A stretch of 34,069 nt of DNA, taken from positions 1 to 34,069 of IMG/VR virus record IMGVR_UViG_3300042090_001193. One strand, 5' to 3'. The translations under genes were made by a program, and so were the position numbers. The notes beneath the pieces were generated by a model, which saw only the letters and a program-made list of their open reading frames with translations, made no database searches and was not told the DNA's origin. This document shows, one piece after another, positions 15,015-22,419 of the stretch. The stretch comes from a virus. How positions within the stretch are numbered: the stretch's first letter is position 1; each line of letters begins with the position of its first letter.

Positions 15015-15355
15015 TCGCGCCCGCCGAATTCGTCATCCGCCCCTCCGGGCGCATCGAGGTTATGCTCGGCCAGCACCTGGTCGGCGCCATCGAGCCGTGG
15101 CACGGCGCGCCAAAGATAGAAGCCTATTTCTGGATCACGCTGCCGGTTGACGGCGGCGCAAGCCCGAAATGTCCAGCGACGTCGGTCGCGCTGGCGCGGC
15201 GATTGATCCTGTTGCGGCTCGCGCACTGGTTCGAGGCCGCGGGTCCGTTCTTTCACGCCGTCGGCGAGACGCTGGCGATGCAATCGGAAGAAGAACGCAG
15301 TGCGCTCGAAGCGCCGTCGCTGTTTCCACGAAAAGCAAGAGCACCGGCACGATGA
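15011..15355 (+). CDS. hypothetical protein (114 aa)
   Basis: ATGA-coupled on both sides. Begins MIAPAEFVIRPSGRIEVMLG, probably beta-rich, then an amphipathic helix ARRLILLRLAHWFEAAG. No family recognised. Confidence 0.6.
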   Translation: MIAPAEFVIRPSGRIEVMLGQHLVGAIEPWHGAPKIEAYFWITLPVDGGASPKCPATSVALARRLILLRLAHWFEAAGPFFHAVGETLAMQSEEERSALEAPSLFPRKARAPAR

Positions 15356-15432
15356 CACGCTATCGAATCGGCGTCCTGCCGTCCCGCATGTTGTCCTGTC
15401 AAGCCCCGTTGTCCACAGGGCTGCCGTCATGA
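15352..15432 (+). CDS. possible 26-aa coupled ORF
   Basis: MTRYRIGVLPSRMLSCQAPL is open between two ATGA junctions. Its only support is the overlap at both ends. It may be translated simply to keep ribosomes coupled, or may be spacer. Confidence 0.25.
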   Translation: MTRYRIGVLPSRMLSCQAPLSTGLPS

Positions 15433-15743
15433 CTTGGGGCGAGGGCAAACCATGGACCGCCGACGAACTGCGCCGCGCGAGAACGTGGCGCGCGCGCGGT
15501 TACAGCTTTAGCGCGATAGACCGCAAGCTTGACCGCACCGTCGGCTCGACGCGCCAGAAATTCAATCAGGTCGCGACGAGCAATCCAAGCGAGCGCCTCG
15601 TCGGTTCGATGCGCGCTCCGCCCGACGTTCTCGAGGAGCGCGACCGGCGCGCGGCGGCGGCTGAGCTGCGAACGCAGACGCAAGAATTCTTTGGTGATCC
15701 GCCGCCTGGCTACTCGGCCCTCGATAGGGCGCGCCGGCGATGA
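15429..15743 (+). CDS. SANT/Myb-like or GcrA-like small DNA-binding protein (104 aa)
   Basis: Residues 3-50 (WGEGKPWTADELRRARTWRA, then GYSFSAIDRKLDRTVGSTRQKF) read as a Trp-containing three-helix HTH like SANT/GcrA modules that begin W(T/S)...L...W..G.S...IA. A transcriptional role is inferred. ATGA-linked to the next gene. Confidence 0.6.
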   Translation: MTWGEGKPWTADELRRARTWRARGYSFSAIDRKLDRTVGSTRQKFNQVATSNPSERLVGSMRAPPDVLEERDRRAAAAELRTQTQEFFGDPPPGYSALDRARRR

Positions 15744-16000
15744 CGGGAAAAGCTCGCCACCACAAATGGGATCATGCCGGCGAGCGGCGCATCGCGGGCG
15801 TCGATACGCCCGACGGCAACGCGCGCAACGAACGCGACTGTGTGCTGTGCGGCATCACGCGGATCACCGTTCTCACGCCCGAATTTCCGCCGCGCGCCTG
15901 GCACGAGTGGCGCACCAAAAACGGCAACGTCTATGTCGGCGAAGCGACGCCGCCGTGCATCGGCACGCCGGCGCCGCCCGAACTTTCCGAGGCCAAATGA
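15740..16000 (+). CDS. small conserved phage protein with CVLC motif (86 aa)
   Basis: HHKWDHAGERRI, RDCVLCGITRI and WRTKNG are visible; a single CxxC pair and a late Cys may bind zinc. Similar short proteins sit before replication genes in Rhizobiales phages. Function unknown. Confidence 0.6.
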   Translation: MTGKARHHKWDHAGERRIAGVDTPDGNARNERDCVLCGITRITVLTPEFPPRAWHEWRTKNGNVYVGEATPPCIGTPAPPELSEAK

Positions 16001-17334
16001 GCGCCGAGAAGAAACGCAAACGCCGCACGGCGTCCGACGAGGCGCACGCGTGGGCGCGCAACCTGCGGCTTGGCAATCCTTACGCCAAGAGCATCTTGCG
16101 CGCGCTGGCGCTTTACGTGGACGAGGCGGGCCGCTGCTTCGTCGGCATCGGCGAGCCCGGGGAGGGCGGCTTGGTCGATGACTGCGATCTGTCGGTCAAT
16201 ACCGTGCGCAACCGTCTGACCTGGCTCGAAACGATCGGCGCCATCGTGCGGCTGCCAGCATGGATCGACGAGAACGGCGTGCGCACCACGCAGCCGAGCC
16301 GCGGCGGCAGGCGCACCACCGACGAGATCCGTTTGCTGACCGATCCGGCGCTGGTGGACGAGATCGAGGCGCGTGCGCGTGGCGAAAGCGACGGCGAGAA
16401 TGCGGAACCAATTAGCCCCTCACCGCAGAAGGGGCTAAGCGAAAAAAGCCCCGAACCGTCCGCTAACTCCCTGACAGGACTCAGTTCTTCGGCATCCGAT
16501 GTTAGCCCCTCACCGCAAGAGGGGCTAAGCGACGGGCAGCCAGTCAGTAGCCCATTAACAGCCCCGCGCCAGCCCTCCCACTCGCGGGAGGGCCTAATCT
16601 CTGAACCTGAACCTTTAACCGTAGATTCCCCCCCTACCCCCCCTTCGGGTGGGAGTGACGCTGTCGCTAATGATTGGAAAGATTTCGAGCGCGACTGGCA
16701 GGAGCCGATCCTGCGTCAATCGCTGGCGCAGCAAGTCTGGTCGGCTTTCTCGCCCGACGAAAAGCAGCTGGCGAGAAAAGCGGCGCGCGGCTACGTCGCC
16801 TGGCGTAGACGCCAGCGCAAGCCGCCGAACGTCATCAACGCGCATACGTTTTTGAAAGAGACGGATGCGTGGGCCGGCTTTGCCGCGCTGGCGGCGAATG
16901 TTCCGCCGCAAAAAACACGCACGATGATCGCGGCCGAGAGCGCCGAATTCGCCGCGCTGTCGCTGTGCTGCGCGATCGCTGGCGCGCCAGCTCCAGAGCC
17001 CCTGCATGGGCATTTGCAATTCGTCGGCGATGTGCCTGCAGGTGCCGCGGCGATGGCGGCGCTGCCGCATGATCGGGCGCAATGGATCATCGTCGAAAAG
17101 GAAACGCCGCTGTTCATGGCGTGGTGCACCCGCGTGCAGGAGTGGACGGGACGCTGGCCCGAACCGCGCCGCATCTGGCTCGATCAATTTGATCGCATCG
17201 TGCCGTCGGCGCGTGAAGCGTATTGCGAGCCTGGACGTCTGCCGCGCTGCAAGAACGGTCTGCTCGTGCCGCCGACGCCTACGGGTTTTCCGCCAGCGAA
17301 GAAAGCAACTGGACCGCCGAGCGAAGCGGCGTGA
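15997..17334 (+). CDS. replication-initiator-like HTH protein
   Basis: In 445 aa, residues ~15-110 (AWARNLRLGNPYAKSILRAL, LSVNTVRNRLTWLETIGAIV) are a winged helix like phage O/DnaA-N-like initiators. Residues ~125-225 are an S/P-rich linker. The C-terminal ~220 residues include LAQQVWSAFSPDEKQLARKA and WCTRVQEWTGRWPEPRRIWL. Ending the early operon, the layout is like lambda O, with repeats inside the coding linker (16412-16592) resembling an origin. Initiator function is inferred from architecture. Confidence 0.6.
   Translation: MSAEKKRKRRTASDEAHAWARNLRLGNPYAKSILRALALYVDEAGRCFVGIGEPGEGGLVDDCDLSVNTVRNRLTWLETIGAIVRLPAWIDENGVRTTQPSRGGRRTTDEIRLLTDPALVDEIEARARGESDGENAEPISPSPQKGLSEKSPEPSANSLTGLSSSASDVSPSPQEGLSDGQPVSSPLTAPRQPSHSREGLISEPEPLTVDSPPTPPSGGSDAVANDWKDFERDWQEPILRQSLAQQVWSAFSPDEKQLARKAARGYVAWRRRQRKPPNVINAHTFLKETDAWAGFAALAANVPPQKTRTMIAAESAEFAALSLCCAIAGAPAPEPLHGHLQFVGDVPAGAAAMAALPHDRAQWIIVEKETPLFMAWCTRVQEWTGRWPEPRRIWLDQFDRIVPSAREAYCEPGRLPRCKNGLLVPPTPTGFPPAKKATGPPSEAA
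16412..16592. repeat. inverted repeats inside the initiator gene (candidate origin)
   Basis: TTAGCCCCTC-N7-GAGGGGCTAA at 16502-16528 is a perfect 10-bp inverted repeat. A near-identical copy lies at 16412-16438 (9-bp arms), exactly 90 bases earlier. A third stem, GCCCTCCC/GGGAGGGC, spans 16572-16593. A C-rich tract follows at 16627-16641. They encode repeated SPSPQ(K/E)GLS peptides in a disordered linker. Placement within an O-like gene resembles lambdoid origins. Confidence 0.5.
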
Positions 17335-17382
17335 GCGCGTAAGGAGGAGCAAACAAGACCCGCCATCAACGAGTGACCCGCC

Positions 17383-18000
17383 ATGAACGCCCAAATGAAA
17401 CTCGATCAGCATCCCGGCTTCCGCGAGCTCATCACCTTCGGCAACGGGTTGAATTTCAGGGAGCCGCGGGTATGGCGGGCACTGACGGCGCGGCCATCGA
17501 AAGAACAGAAGGCCGCCGATTGGCTGAAACTCCGGAGCCTTCACGCCTATTGGCCGAATTACAGCAAGGAAATCCGCGCGGCGGGCTTGGCAAACGGCAC
17601 ACATCGGCGCCGCACCGTTTTTTGCTCGATCATTCCCGGCTACCTCTTCATGGCGACGCGCGATGAAGCCAATGAGCCATCATTGCAGGCGTTGGTTGAA
17701 CAGGTGCCAGGCCTGATCGGCTTTGTTCGCGACGGCAGCGGCAATGCGGCGAGCCTGACCAATGACGATATCGAGATCATCCGGCGGATCGAATCCAATG
17801 AAAACCTGCCGCCGGCAAAGAGCCATGTTCACAGGTTCAAGACCGGTGACGACGTCCGCTTTGCCGATGATCTGTTGGGCCGATGGCCGAACGGCAAGAT
17901 CGCCGAACTTGCTGCCGACGGCCGAATCGTGATTGAGGTCGCCTTGTTGGGGCGGATGGTCCCGGTGCGGGCACTCCCGTTTCAGATCGAGGCGATGTAG
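17383..18000 (+). CDS. NusG-family transcription factor (phage paralogue)
   Basis: In 205 aa the NGN domain spans ~25-125 (WRALTARPSKEQKAADWLKL...FCSIIPGYLFMATR, PGLIGFVRDG) and the KOW domain ~150-205 (KTGDDVRF, GKIAELAADGRIVIEVALLG). NusG paralogues bind RNA polymerase and suppress or change termination. An AGGAGG lies 40 bases upstream of ATG 17383, too far to serve it, so the start is not certain. Directly downstream is a structured RNA with a terminator that recurs before terL, which suggests a dedicated antitermination role. Confidence 0.85.
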   Translation: MNAQMKLDQHPGFRELITFGNGLNFREPRVWRALTARPSKEQKAADWLKLRSLHAYWPNYSKEIRAAGLANGTHRRRTVFCSIIPGYLFMATRDEANEPSLQALVEQVPGLIGFVRDGSGNAASLTNDDIEIIRRIESNENLPPAKSHVHRFKTGDDVRFADDLLGRWPNGKIAELAADGRIVIEVALLGRMVPVRALPFQIEAM

Positions 18001-18124
18001 GCAAGGCGTCCAGTTCGATTACCTGCCGGGCGTTCCTCGACGGCGAGCCAAGCGGTTCGCTACATGGCGATGGTGATCGCCTCTTGTGCAGCGTGGGCCG
18101 GGGCCGCAAGCCTCGGCTTTTTTA
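17998..18124 (+). ncRNA. structured RNA element, copy A (3' of the nusG-like gene)
   Basis: Starts at the nusG-like stop codon. Visible helices: GGCAAGG (18000-18006) with CCTGCC (18022-18027) with one bulged A; GCGAGCC/GGTTCGC (18043-18060); GGCGAT/ATCGCC (18066-18081); and terminal GCCGGGGC/GCCTCGGC plus six U (18097-18123). The same set recurs in copy B with near-identical sequence in unpaired and paired parts. No convincing ORF fits both copies. Confidence 0.75.
18097..18123 (+). terminator. intrinsic terminator ending RNA copy A
   Basis: 8-bp GC-rich stem (one G-U pair), 5-nt loop, then TTTTTT. Strong rho-independent form, placed after the nusG-like gene. Confidence 0.85.
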
Positions 18125-18222
18125 TTTGCTGATGATGTAAGCCTATGTCGAACGCGGCCGATCAACCGCCAACGGAGGCTCATCATGCGCTAATGTAAAC
18201 GCCGCAGATCGCGTCACACATC

Positions 18223-18257
18223 GGGCCGTCCGAACGCATGTCGGGCGGCCCTTTTGT
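18223..18257 (+). terminator. second intrinsic terminator before the HNH gene
   Basis: GGGCCGTCCGA (18223-18233) pairs with TCGGGCGGCCC (18241-18251), with one G-U pair, 7-nt loop and TTTTGTT. It is only four bases before the HNH ATG, so the HNH gene must be expressed by readthrough/antitermination or from within. Confidence 0.8.
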
Positions 18258-18260
18258 TAG

Positions 18261-18590
18261 ATGCCAATGAAGCCGCCGACGCACCGCCCACCCAATATGG
18301 GTCAGCGCGTAATCAGAGGACCGCAGAGCGACGATCCCTATTACCATTCGCGCGCCTGGCGTGATCTGCGCGAGGCCTGTCTCAAGCGCGACGGCTATCG
18401 CTGCACCGCTGTCGGCTGCGATACGCCCTATAGGGGACACGGTGGCAGACTGATCGCTGACCATATCGTAGATCGCAGGGCGGGCGGCGCTGATGCGCTC
18501 TTTAACCTGCGCACTCTCTGCATCACTTGCCACGGGAAACGCCATGGGGCGCCCCACCGCTCGCTGATGACACCCCCACGGGGGGATTAA
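18261..18590 (+). CDS. HNH endonuclease (packaging-module type)
   Basis: In 109 aa: YYHSRAWRDLREACLKRDGY, two Cys (CTAVGC), LIADHIVDRRAGG and TLCITCHGKRHG give a canonical HNH with CxxxxC...DH...N...CxxCH. In HK97-like phages this HNH is encoded next to TerS/TerL and assists genome packaging. Here TerS lies 9.7 kb downstream, separated by an island. The start is uncertain: ATG at 18261, 18267 or 18297; none has a good ribosome-binding site because a terminator precedes it. Confidence 0.8.
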   Translation: MPMKPPTHRPPNMGQRVIRGPQSDDPYYHSRAWRDLREACLKRDGYRCTAVGCDTPYRGHGGRLIADHIVDRRAGGADALFNLRTLCITCHGKRHGAPHRSLMTPPRGD

Positions 18591-18672
18591 ATCCTCCCAT
18601 GAGGCGGCCAGTAAGCGCCGGTCCCCCTCCCGCGCATTTTCGCGAAATTCCCAAAACTTTTTTTGCACCCTC

Positions 18673-19257
18673 ATGCCACGCACCGCCAAAACAGCCAACG
18701 CCAAGCCCGCGCTGCCGACCTACAAGGTCGACACGTGGCCGATCAGGCGTCTCAAACGCTATGAGCGCAACGCGCGCACGCATTCCGACAAGCAGGTCGA
18801 GCAGCTGCGCGGATCGTTTCGCAAGTTCGGCCAGGTGTGGCCGATCCTCGTTCGCGAGGACGGCACGATCATCGCGGGGCACGGCCGGCTCGAGGCCGCG
18901 AAAGCCGAGAAGCTCAAGACGGTGCAGGTCATCGTCGCGCATGACTGGACCGAGGAGCAGTGCCGCGCGTTCGGCTTGCTCGACAACAAGGTGGCGCTGA
19001 ATTCGGGATGGGATGAGGAATTGCTGACCGCGGAACTGGTCGGGCTCAAGAAGCTCGGCAGCGATCTCTCTCCGCTCGGGTTCTCGGAGAAGGAGCTCGA
19101 CCGCCTATTGCCGATCGGCGAAGGCGGCAGCGATCCCGATCTCAAGCTGCAGGCGGCGTTCCAGATTCTGATCGAATGCAAGAGCGAGGTCGAGCAGGTC
19201 GAGCTCCTGACGAAATTCCAGAAGGACGGCATCGTGTGCCGGGCGCTGATCGTATGA
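18673..19257 (+). CDS. ParB-like nuclease-fold protein (194 aa)
   Basis: KVDTWPIRRLKRYERNARTH, GQVWPILVREDGTIIAGHGR and LEAAKAEKLKTVQVIVAHDW form a ParB/Srx N-terminal domain of the phage class usually found with DNA-modifying enzymes. The rest is helical (EEQCRAFGLLDNKVALNSGW). It overlaps the next gene by ATGA, so both are made together. Preceded by an AT-rich 60-base stretch including TTTTCGCGAAA, a possible promoter/operator. Confidence 0.8.
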   Translation: MPRTAKTANAKPALPTYKVDTWPIRRLKRYERNARTHSDKQVEQLRGSFRKFGQVWPILVREDGTIIAGHGRLEAAKAEKLKTVQVIVAHDWTEEQCRAFGLLDNKVALNSGWDEELLTAELVGLKKLGSDLSPLGFSEKELDRLLPIGEGGSDPDLKLQAAFQILIECKSEVEQVELLTKFQKDGIVCRALIV

Positions 19258-20378
19258 AGATCGAGATCGAACGCGTCTCCACCATCGTTCGTTCGCCGCG
19301 CGTCATGCAGCTCGACGGCATGTTCGACACGCAGCCGGTTGACCGCGTGGATCTGAAATGGTCGGTCGATCTGCCGATCGAGGAGAAGGACTGGAACGTC
19401 GGGCTGATCGTCGGGCCGTCCGGCTGCGGCAAGTCCACCATCGCGCGGGAGCTTTTCCCCGATGCGTATATCAAAGGGTACGACTGGCCGCTCGACCGTT
19501 CGATCATCGACGGCTTCCCGGCGGAGATGTCCATCAAGGACGTCACGCTGCTGCTGTCGTCGGTTGGGTTCTCCTCGCCGCCGTCCTGGGTGCGGCCGTT
19601 CGGCGTGCTGAGCAACGGGGAGCAATTCCGCGCGACGCTCGCGCGCGCGCTCGCCGAGAAATCCGATCTGTGCGTGTTCGACGAATTCACGTCGGTCGTT
19701 GACCGCACGGTCGGCAAGATCGGCAGCGCCGCGGTCGCCAAGACCGTGCGCCGGCGCAATCAGAAGTTCATCGCGGTCACCTGCCACGACGACGTGATCG
19801 AGTGGCTCGATCCCGATTGGGTCTATTCGCCGGCGGAAAACTCTTTTCAATGGAGGTTGGTTCGGCGACGGCCTCCGATCGAGCTTCAAATCTGCCGCGT
19901 CCATCATTCGGCCTGGCGACTCTTCGCCCACCATCACTATCTGACCGCCTCGCTGTCGAAGTCGGCGTTTTGCTTCTGCGCCTTCATCGACGGCAAGCCC
20001 GTCGCGTTCGACGCCTGGCTGCCGTTCTACGGCAGGTCGCACGGCAAGATCAGGCGCGGCCATCGCACCGTCTGCCTGCCCGACTTTCAGGGCGTCGGTA
20101 TCGGCAACGCGTTGTTCACGCGCATCGCCAGCATGTGGACCGGTTTGGGATTTCGCGCCGCGAGCGGTACCGGGCACCCGGCCGAGATCGCGCATCGCGC
20201 GCGCTCGCCGGACTGGCGGATGACGTCGGCGCCGAAACGCCATCGCCGCGGCAATCACGGTTCGGATCGCACCCGCGCGATTAACCGGCTCGTCGCGTCC
20301 TTCGAGTACCGCGGTCCGAAGATGAATCGCGCCGAAGCCGAGAGGCAGCTGGAAGCATGGGCGATTGCGAACGCATAG
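19254..20378 (+). CDS. ABC-type ATPase fused to a GNAT (Mom-like?) domain
   Basis: In 374 aa the N-terminal ABC ATPase has Walker A GPSGCGKST (54-62), signature-like LSNGE (119-123), Walker B LCVFDE (139-144) and H-loop H178. It has no membrane segments. From ~210 a GNAT fold follows (HHHYLTASLSKSAFCFCAFI, LPDFQGVGIGNALF with the acyl-CoA loop QGVGIG). Phage Mu Mom is a GNAT-like DNA-modifying enzyme, and ParB/ABC/GNAT combinations are known in phages. A DNA-modification role is therefore plausible but inferred. Confidence 0.8.
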   Translation: MKIEIERVSTIVRSPRVMQLDGMFDTQPVDRVDLKWSVDLPIEEKDWNVGLIVGPSGCGKSTIARELFPDAYIKGYDWPLDRSIIDGFPAEMSIKDVTLLLSSVGFSSPPSWVRPFGVLSNGEQFRATLARALAEKSDLCVFDEFTSVVDRTVGKIGSAAVAKTVRRRNQKFIAVTCHDDVIEWLDPDWVYSPAENSFQWRLVRRRPPIELQICRVHHSAWRLFAHHHYLTASLSKSAFCFCAFIDGKPVAFDAWLPFYGRSHGKIRRGHRTVCLPDFQGVGIGNALFTRIASMWTGLGFRAASGTGHPAEIAHRARSPDWRMTSAPKRHRRGNHGSDRTRAINRLVASFEYRGPKMNRAEAERQLEAWAIANA

Positions 20379-20863
20379 GATTTTGCGCGGCGATCTTCGA
20401 CGTGCCGCTGGCCGACTACGGCGTGTCGAGCCGCGGCCGCGGCTTGCTGATCGGTTCGGGCGCCGGCGTCCTGATGGCGGTCATGGATGTCGCGCCGAAG
20501 TTTCGTTTCGCTGTCGATCTGGATCAATGCAGGGGAAGGGAAGACCGGCTGCGCGATTTCGTGCGCGCGCTCGATGGCAACGGACTGGTCGATCTGATCG
20601 CCGTTTGCGGCTGGTTCTCGATCTCCGATCCGAAAGAGATTGCCGGCGCGCTCGCCGGTTTGAGCGCGCCGGTTCTCGTATACGCGGGTGCGGGTTTAGG
20701 ACGAGAGGTATTCGCGAAGCAGATTGTCGTCGATACGCTGGAGGAGTTCCTGCGGCGCGTTAGCCAGCCCCTGGCTGCCGCGCCACGGCACGAAGGGAAC
20801 GGCGCGCCTGTCCCGCAGCACGAGCGCGAACGGCCCCTCGAACCATTTGCTCGGATACTCTGA
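20357..20863 (+). CDS. hypothetical protein following the ABC-GNAT gene (168 aa)
   Basis: Starts 22 bases inside the preceding gene with GGAAGC before ATG. The first ~130 residues look like a genuine alpha/beta protein (GVSSRGRGLLIGSGAGVLMA, DLIAVCGWFSISDPKEIAGA). The last ~45 residues lie antisense to the convergent ASCH gene and are less protein-like. Family unknown; co-expression with ParB/ABC-GNAT is likely. Confidence 0.5.
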   Translation: MGDCERIGFCAAIFDVPLADYGVSSRGRGLLIGSGAGVLMAVMDVAPKFRFAVDLDQCRGREDRLRDFVRALDGNGLVDLIAVCGWFSISDPKEIAGALAGLSAPVLVYAGAGLGREVFAKQIVVDTLEEFLRRVSQPLAAAPRHEGNGAPVPQHERERPLEPFARIL

Positions 20864-21085
20864 GACGCAATCGATGATCTCGGCAGCGCCGATGACGCCG
20901 CCGAAGCGCATCGTCCACGTCTTAGCGAACGCGGGCAGTTCCGCGCTGCTCATCTTTAGCCCGGCGAGAATGAGAACGGGGCCGCGATAGCGCCATCGCT
21001 GGCTTCGATTCTCCACGTCCTTGCTGTCGAACACGATTGCGTGCGCCCAGGGTTGCCGGACGGTCAGTAGCTTGACGATCTTCAT
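20696..21085 (-). CDS. ASCH-domain protein
   Basis: In 129 aa, LLTVRQPWAHAIVFDSKDVE, NRSQRWRYRGPVLILAGLKM and GGVIGAAEIIDC are the classical ASCH (PUA-like) pattern. ASCH domains are proposed RNA-binding or RNA-processing modules. It is the last gene of the leftward accessory operon and overlaps the convergent gene by 168 bases at its 3' end. Confidence 0.85.
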   Translation of the reverse strand: MKIVKLLTVRQPWAHAIVFDSKDVENRSQRWRYRGPVLILAGLKMSSAELPAFAKTWTMRFGGVIGAAEIIDCVSEYPSKWFEGPFALVLRDRRAVPFVPWRGSQGLANAPQELLQRIDDNLLREYLSS

Positions 21086-21956
21086 GCTGGTCTCTTTTGA
21101 ATTCGAGTTTGATCTCTGACTGGGTGGCTACGCAACGCAGATCGTGCTCCATCTGCAAGATATGGGCACGCACAAGAGAAAGTTTATCCGCCGCCAGCTT
21201 CACGCGATCGGGCGACACGCGAAGCGCCGCGACGCATTCGCCGTCCTTGAAGCCCGCCGCCACCATCGAGACGATCGCCGCGATCTTGCTTTCGAGACGC
21301 GTCATCGTCGCGAGGTCTTTCTTCGACGCGACCGGCGCCGTAGCGAAGGCGTCGAGTTGCGCGACGGCGTCGCGAAGCGCGATGCCGGCGTGGCGGACCT
21401 GCTCGACGGTCCGCAGTTTGCCGCTCGCAATGTCCCGCACGATGCGCGTCTGATGCTCGCGCGGCGCAAGCCGCACGGCCCAGCCCATCGAGACAGGAAG
21501 CGTTCCGGCAGCGACCAGGCGCTGCACGTCCGGGGCGAGGTCGAGGAGATCGATGCGATTCTGCACGATCTGCGGCCCGCTCAGTTCGAGCTCCTCGACG
21601 ATGCGCGCGATGCTGTAGTCCCGGTCGATCAGCGAACGATAGGCGTGCGCCTCCTCGATCGGGTTCATGTCGCGCCGTTGCAGATTCTCGACGATGGCTC
21701 GCAACTGCATTTCGGCCTCGTCGATCTCGACGATCTCGGCGCGGATGCTTTTCGCGCCGAGCAGCTGGTGCGCGCGGAAGCGGCACTCGCCCGCGACGAT
21801 CATATAGCGACCGTCCTCGAGCGGCCGAAGCGTGATCGCCTGGATGAGCCCGCGCCGTTTGATCGATGCCGCCAGCCGCTTGATGTAGTCCTCGGGGAAC
21901 GTCTCGCGCGGCTGCTTGGGATTGCGGACGATCTTGTCGAGCGGGATCATCGGCAT
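20922..21956 (-). CDS. ParB/KorB-type DNA-binding protein (344 aa)
   Basis: Residues 1-100 are a full ParB N-terminal domain (IPLDKIVRNPKQPRETFPED, GRYMIVAGECRFRAHQLLGA, IVENLQRRDMNPIEEAHAYR). An HTH follows (YSIARIVEELELSGPQIVQN). Compared with chromosomal ParB the C-terminus is different and helical. The last ~55 residues overlap the ASCH gene in another frame, an unusually long overlap (164 bases); the real C-terminus could be affected by a sequence error. It probably binds specific sites in partition or regulation. Confidence 0.82.
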   Translation of the reverse strand: MPMIPLDKIVRNPKQPRETFPEDYIKRLAASIKRRGLIQAITLRPLEDGRYMIVAGECRFRAHQLLGAKSIRAEIVEIDEAEMQLRAIVENLQRRDMNPIEEAHAYRSLIDRDYSIARIVEELELSGPQIVQNRIDLLDLAPDVQRLVAAGTLPVSMGWAVRLAPREHQTRIVRDIASGKLRTVEQVRHAGIALRDAVAQLDAFATAPVASKKDLATMTRLESKIAAIVSMVAAGFKDGECVAALRVSPDRVKLAADKLSLVRAHILQMEHDLRCVATQSEIKLEFKRDQHEDRQATDRPATLGARNRVRQQGRGESKPAMALSRPRSHSRRAKDEQRGTARVR

Positions 21957-22201
21957 GGCGATGACCCCGCAAGAGCGCGCGCGACGGCGTCGTGGCTCCA
22001 AAGCGCGAACTGGCCTTTGAGCGTGGACCCGAAACCCGCGAGCTCCTCGACGATGACTGGCGCACGCGCATCGTCGCCGAACACGCGATACACGCGAAGC
22101 GGCCGTCCGGCAAAGTGGAACACGGCGCCGGCGGGGATCGTCGCGCGGCGCTCGATGGCGGGAACCGAGAAAAGATCGTGAGGGTGATAGGGCACTCTCA
22201 T
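21947..22201 (-). CDS. hypothetical protein (84 aa)
   Basis: GAVFHFAGRPLRVYRVFGDD and APVIVEELAGFGSTLKGQFA read as a small beta-rich domain. It overlaps the ParB start by 10 bases and begins in an ATGA overlap with the 73-aa gene. No family recognised. Confidence 0.6.
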   Translation of the reverse strand: MRVPYHPHDLFSVPAIERRATIPAGAVFHFAGRPLRVYRVFGDDARAPVIVEELAGFGSTLKGQFALWSHDAVARALAGSSPCR

Positions 22202-22419
22202 GACTCGTCTCCCGCCTTGCGCAGATCGCGCAGCACCACGTCGATGGAAAGCCAGCCGGTTTCTTCCCAGCGGACGGTCGCGGTCGAACTGTGGTGAATG
22301 GCTTCGAGCCGCCCGATATGGCGTTCGTCGGCGACGTCATAGACGCGATCGCCGAGACGTGCGCGCCGCCAGTAATTCTCCGGCAATGCGCGTTCGCGTA
22401 TCTCCGCGCCGGTTTTCAT
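22198..22419 (-). CDS. hypothetical protein (73 aa)
   Basis: Start ATG 22419 has an ideal CACAAGGAGATCATC leader, the same ribosome-binding context as the other hairpin-linked genes. LGDRVYDVADERHIGRLEAI and ATVRWEETGWLSIDV suggest a small SH3-like beta-barrel. Unknown function. Confidence 0.65.
   Translation of the reverse strand: MKTGAEIRERALPENYWRRARLGDRVYDVADERHIGRLEAIHHSSTATVRWEETGWLSIDVVLRDLRKAGDES

Noticed and set aside
18065-18133. 22-codon hydrophobic peptide MAMVIASCAAWAG... inside RNA copy A
   Set aside because: No ribosome-binding site, and copy B has an indel that destroys the frame while keeping the helices, so the RNA rather than a peptide is conserved.
18179-18193. Minimal ORF ATG-CGC-TAA after GGAGG
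   Set aside because: Only two codons; may be chance, although the spacing is good. Nothing else supports a regulatory leader.
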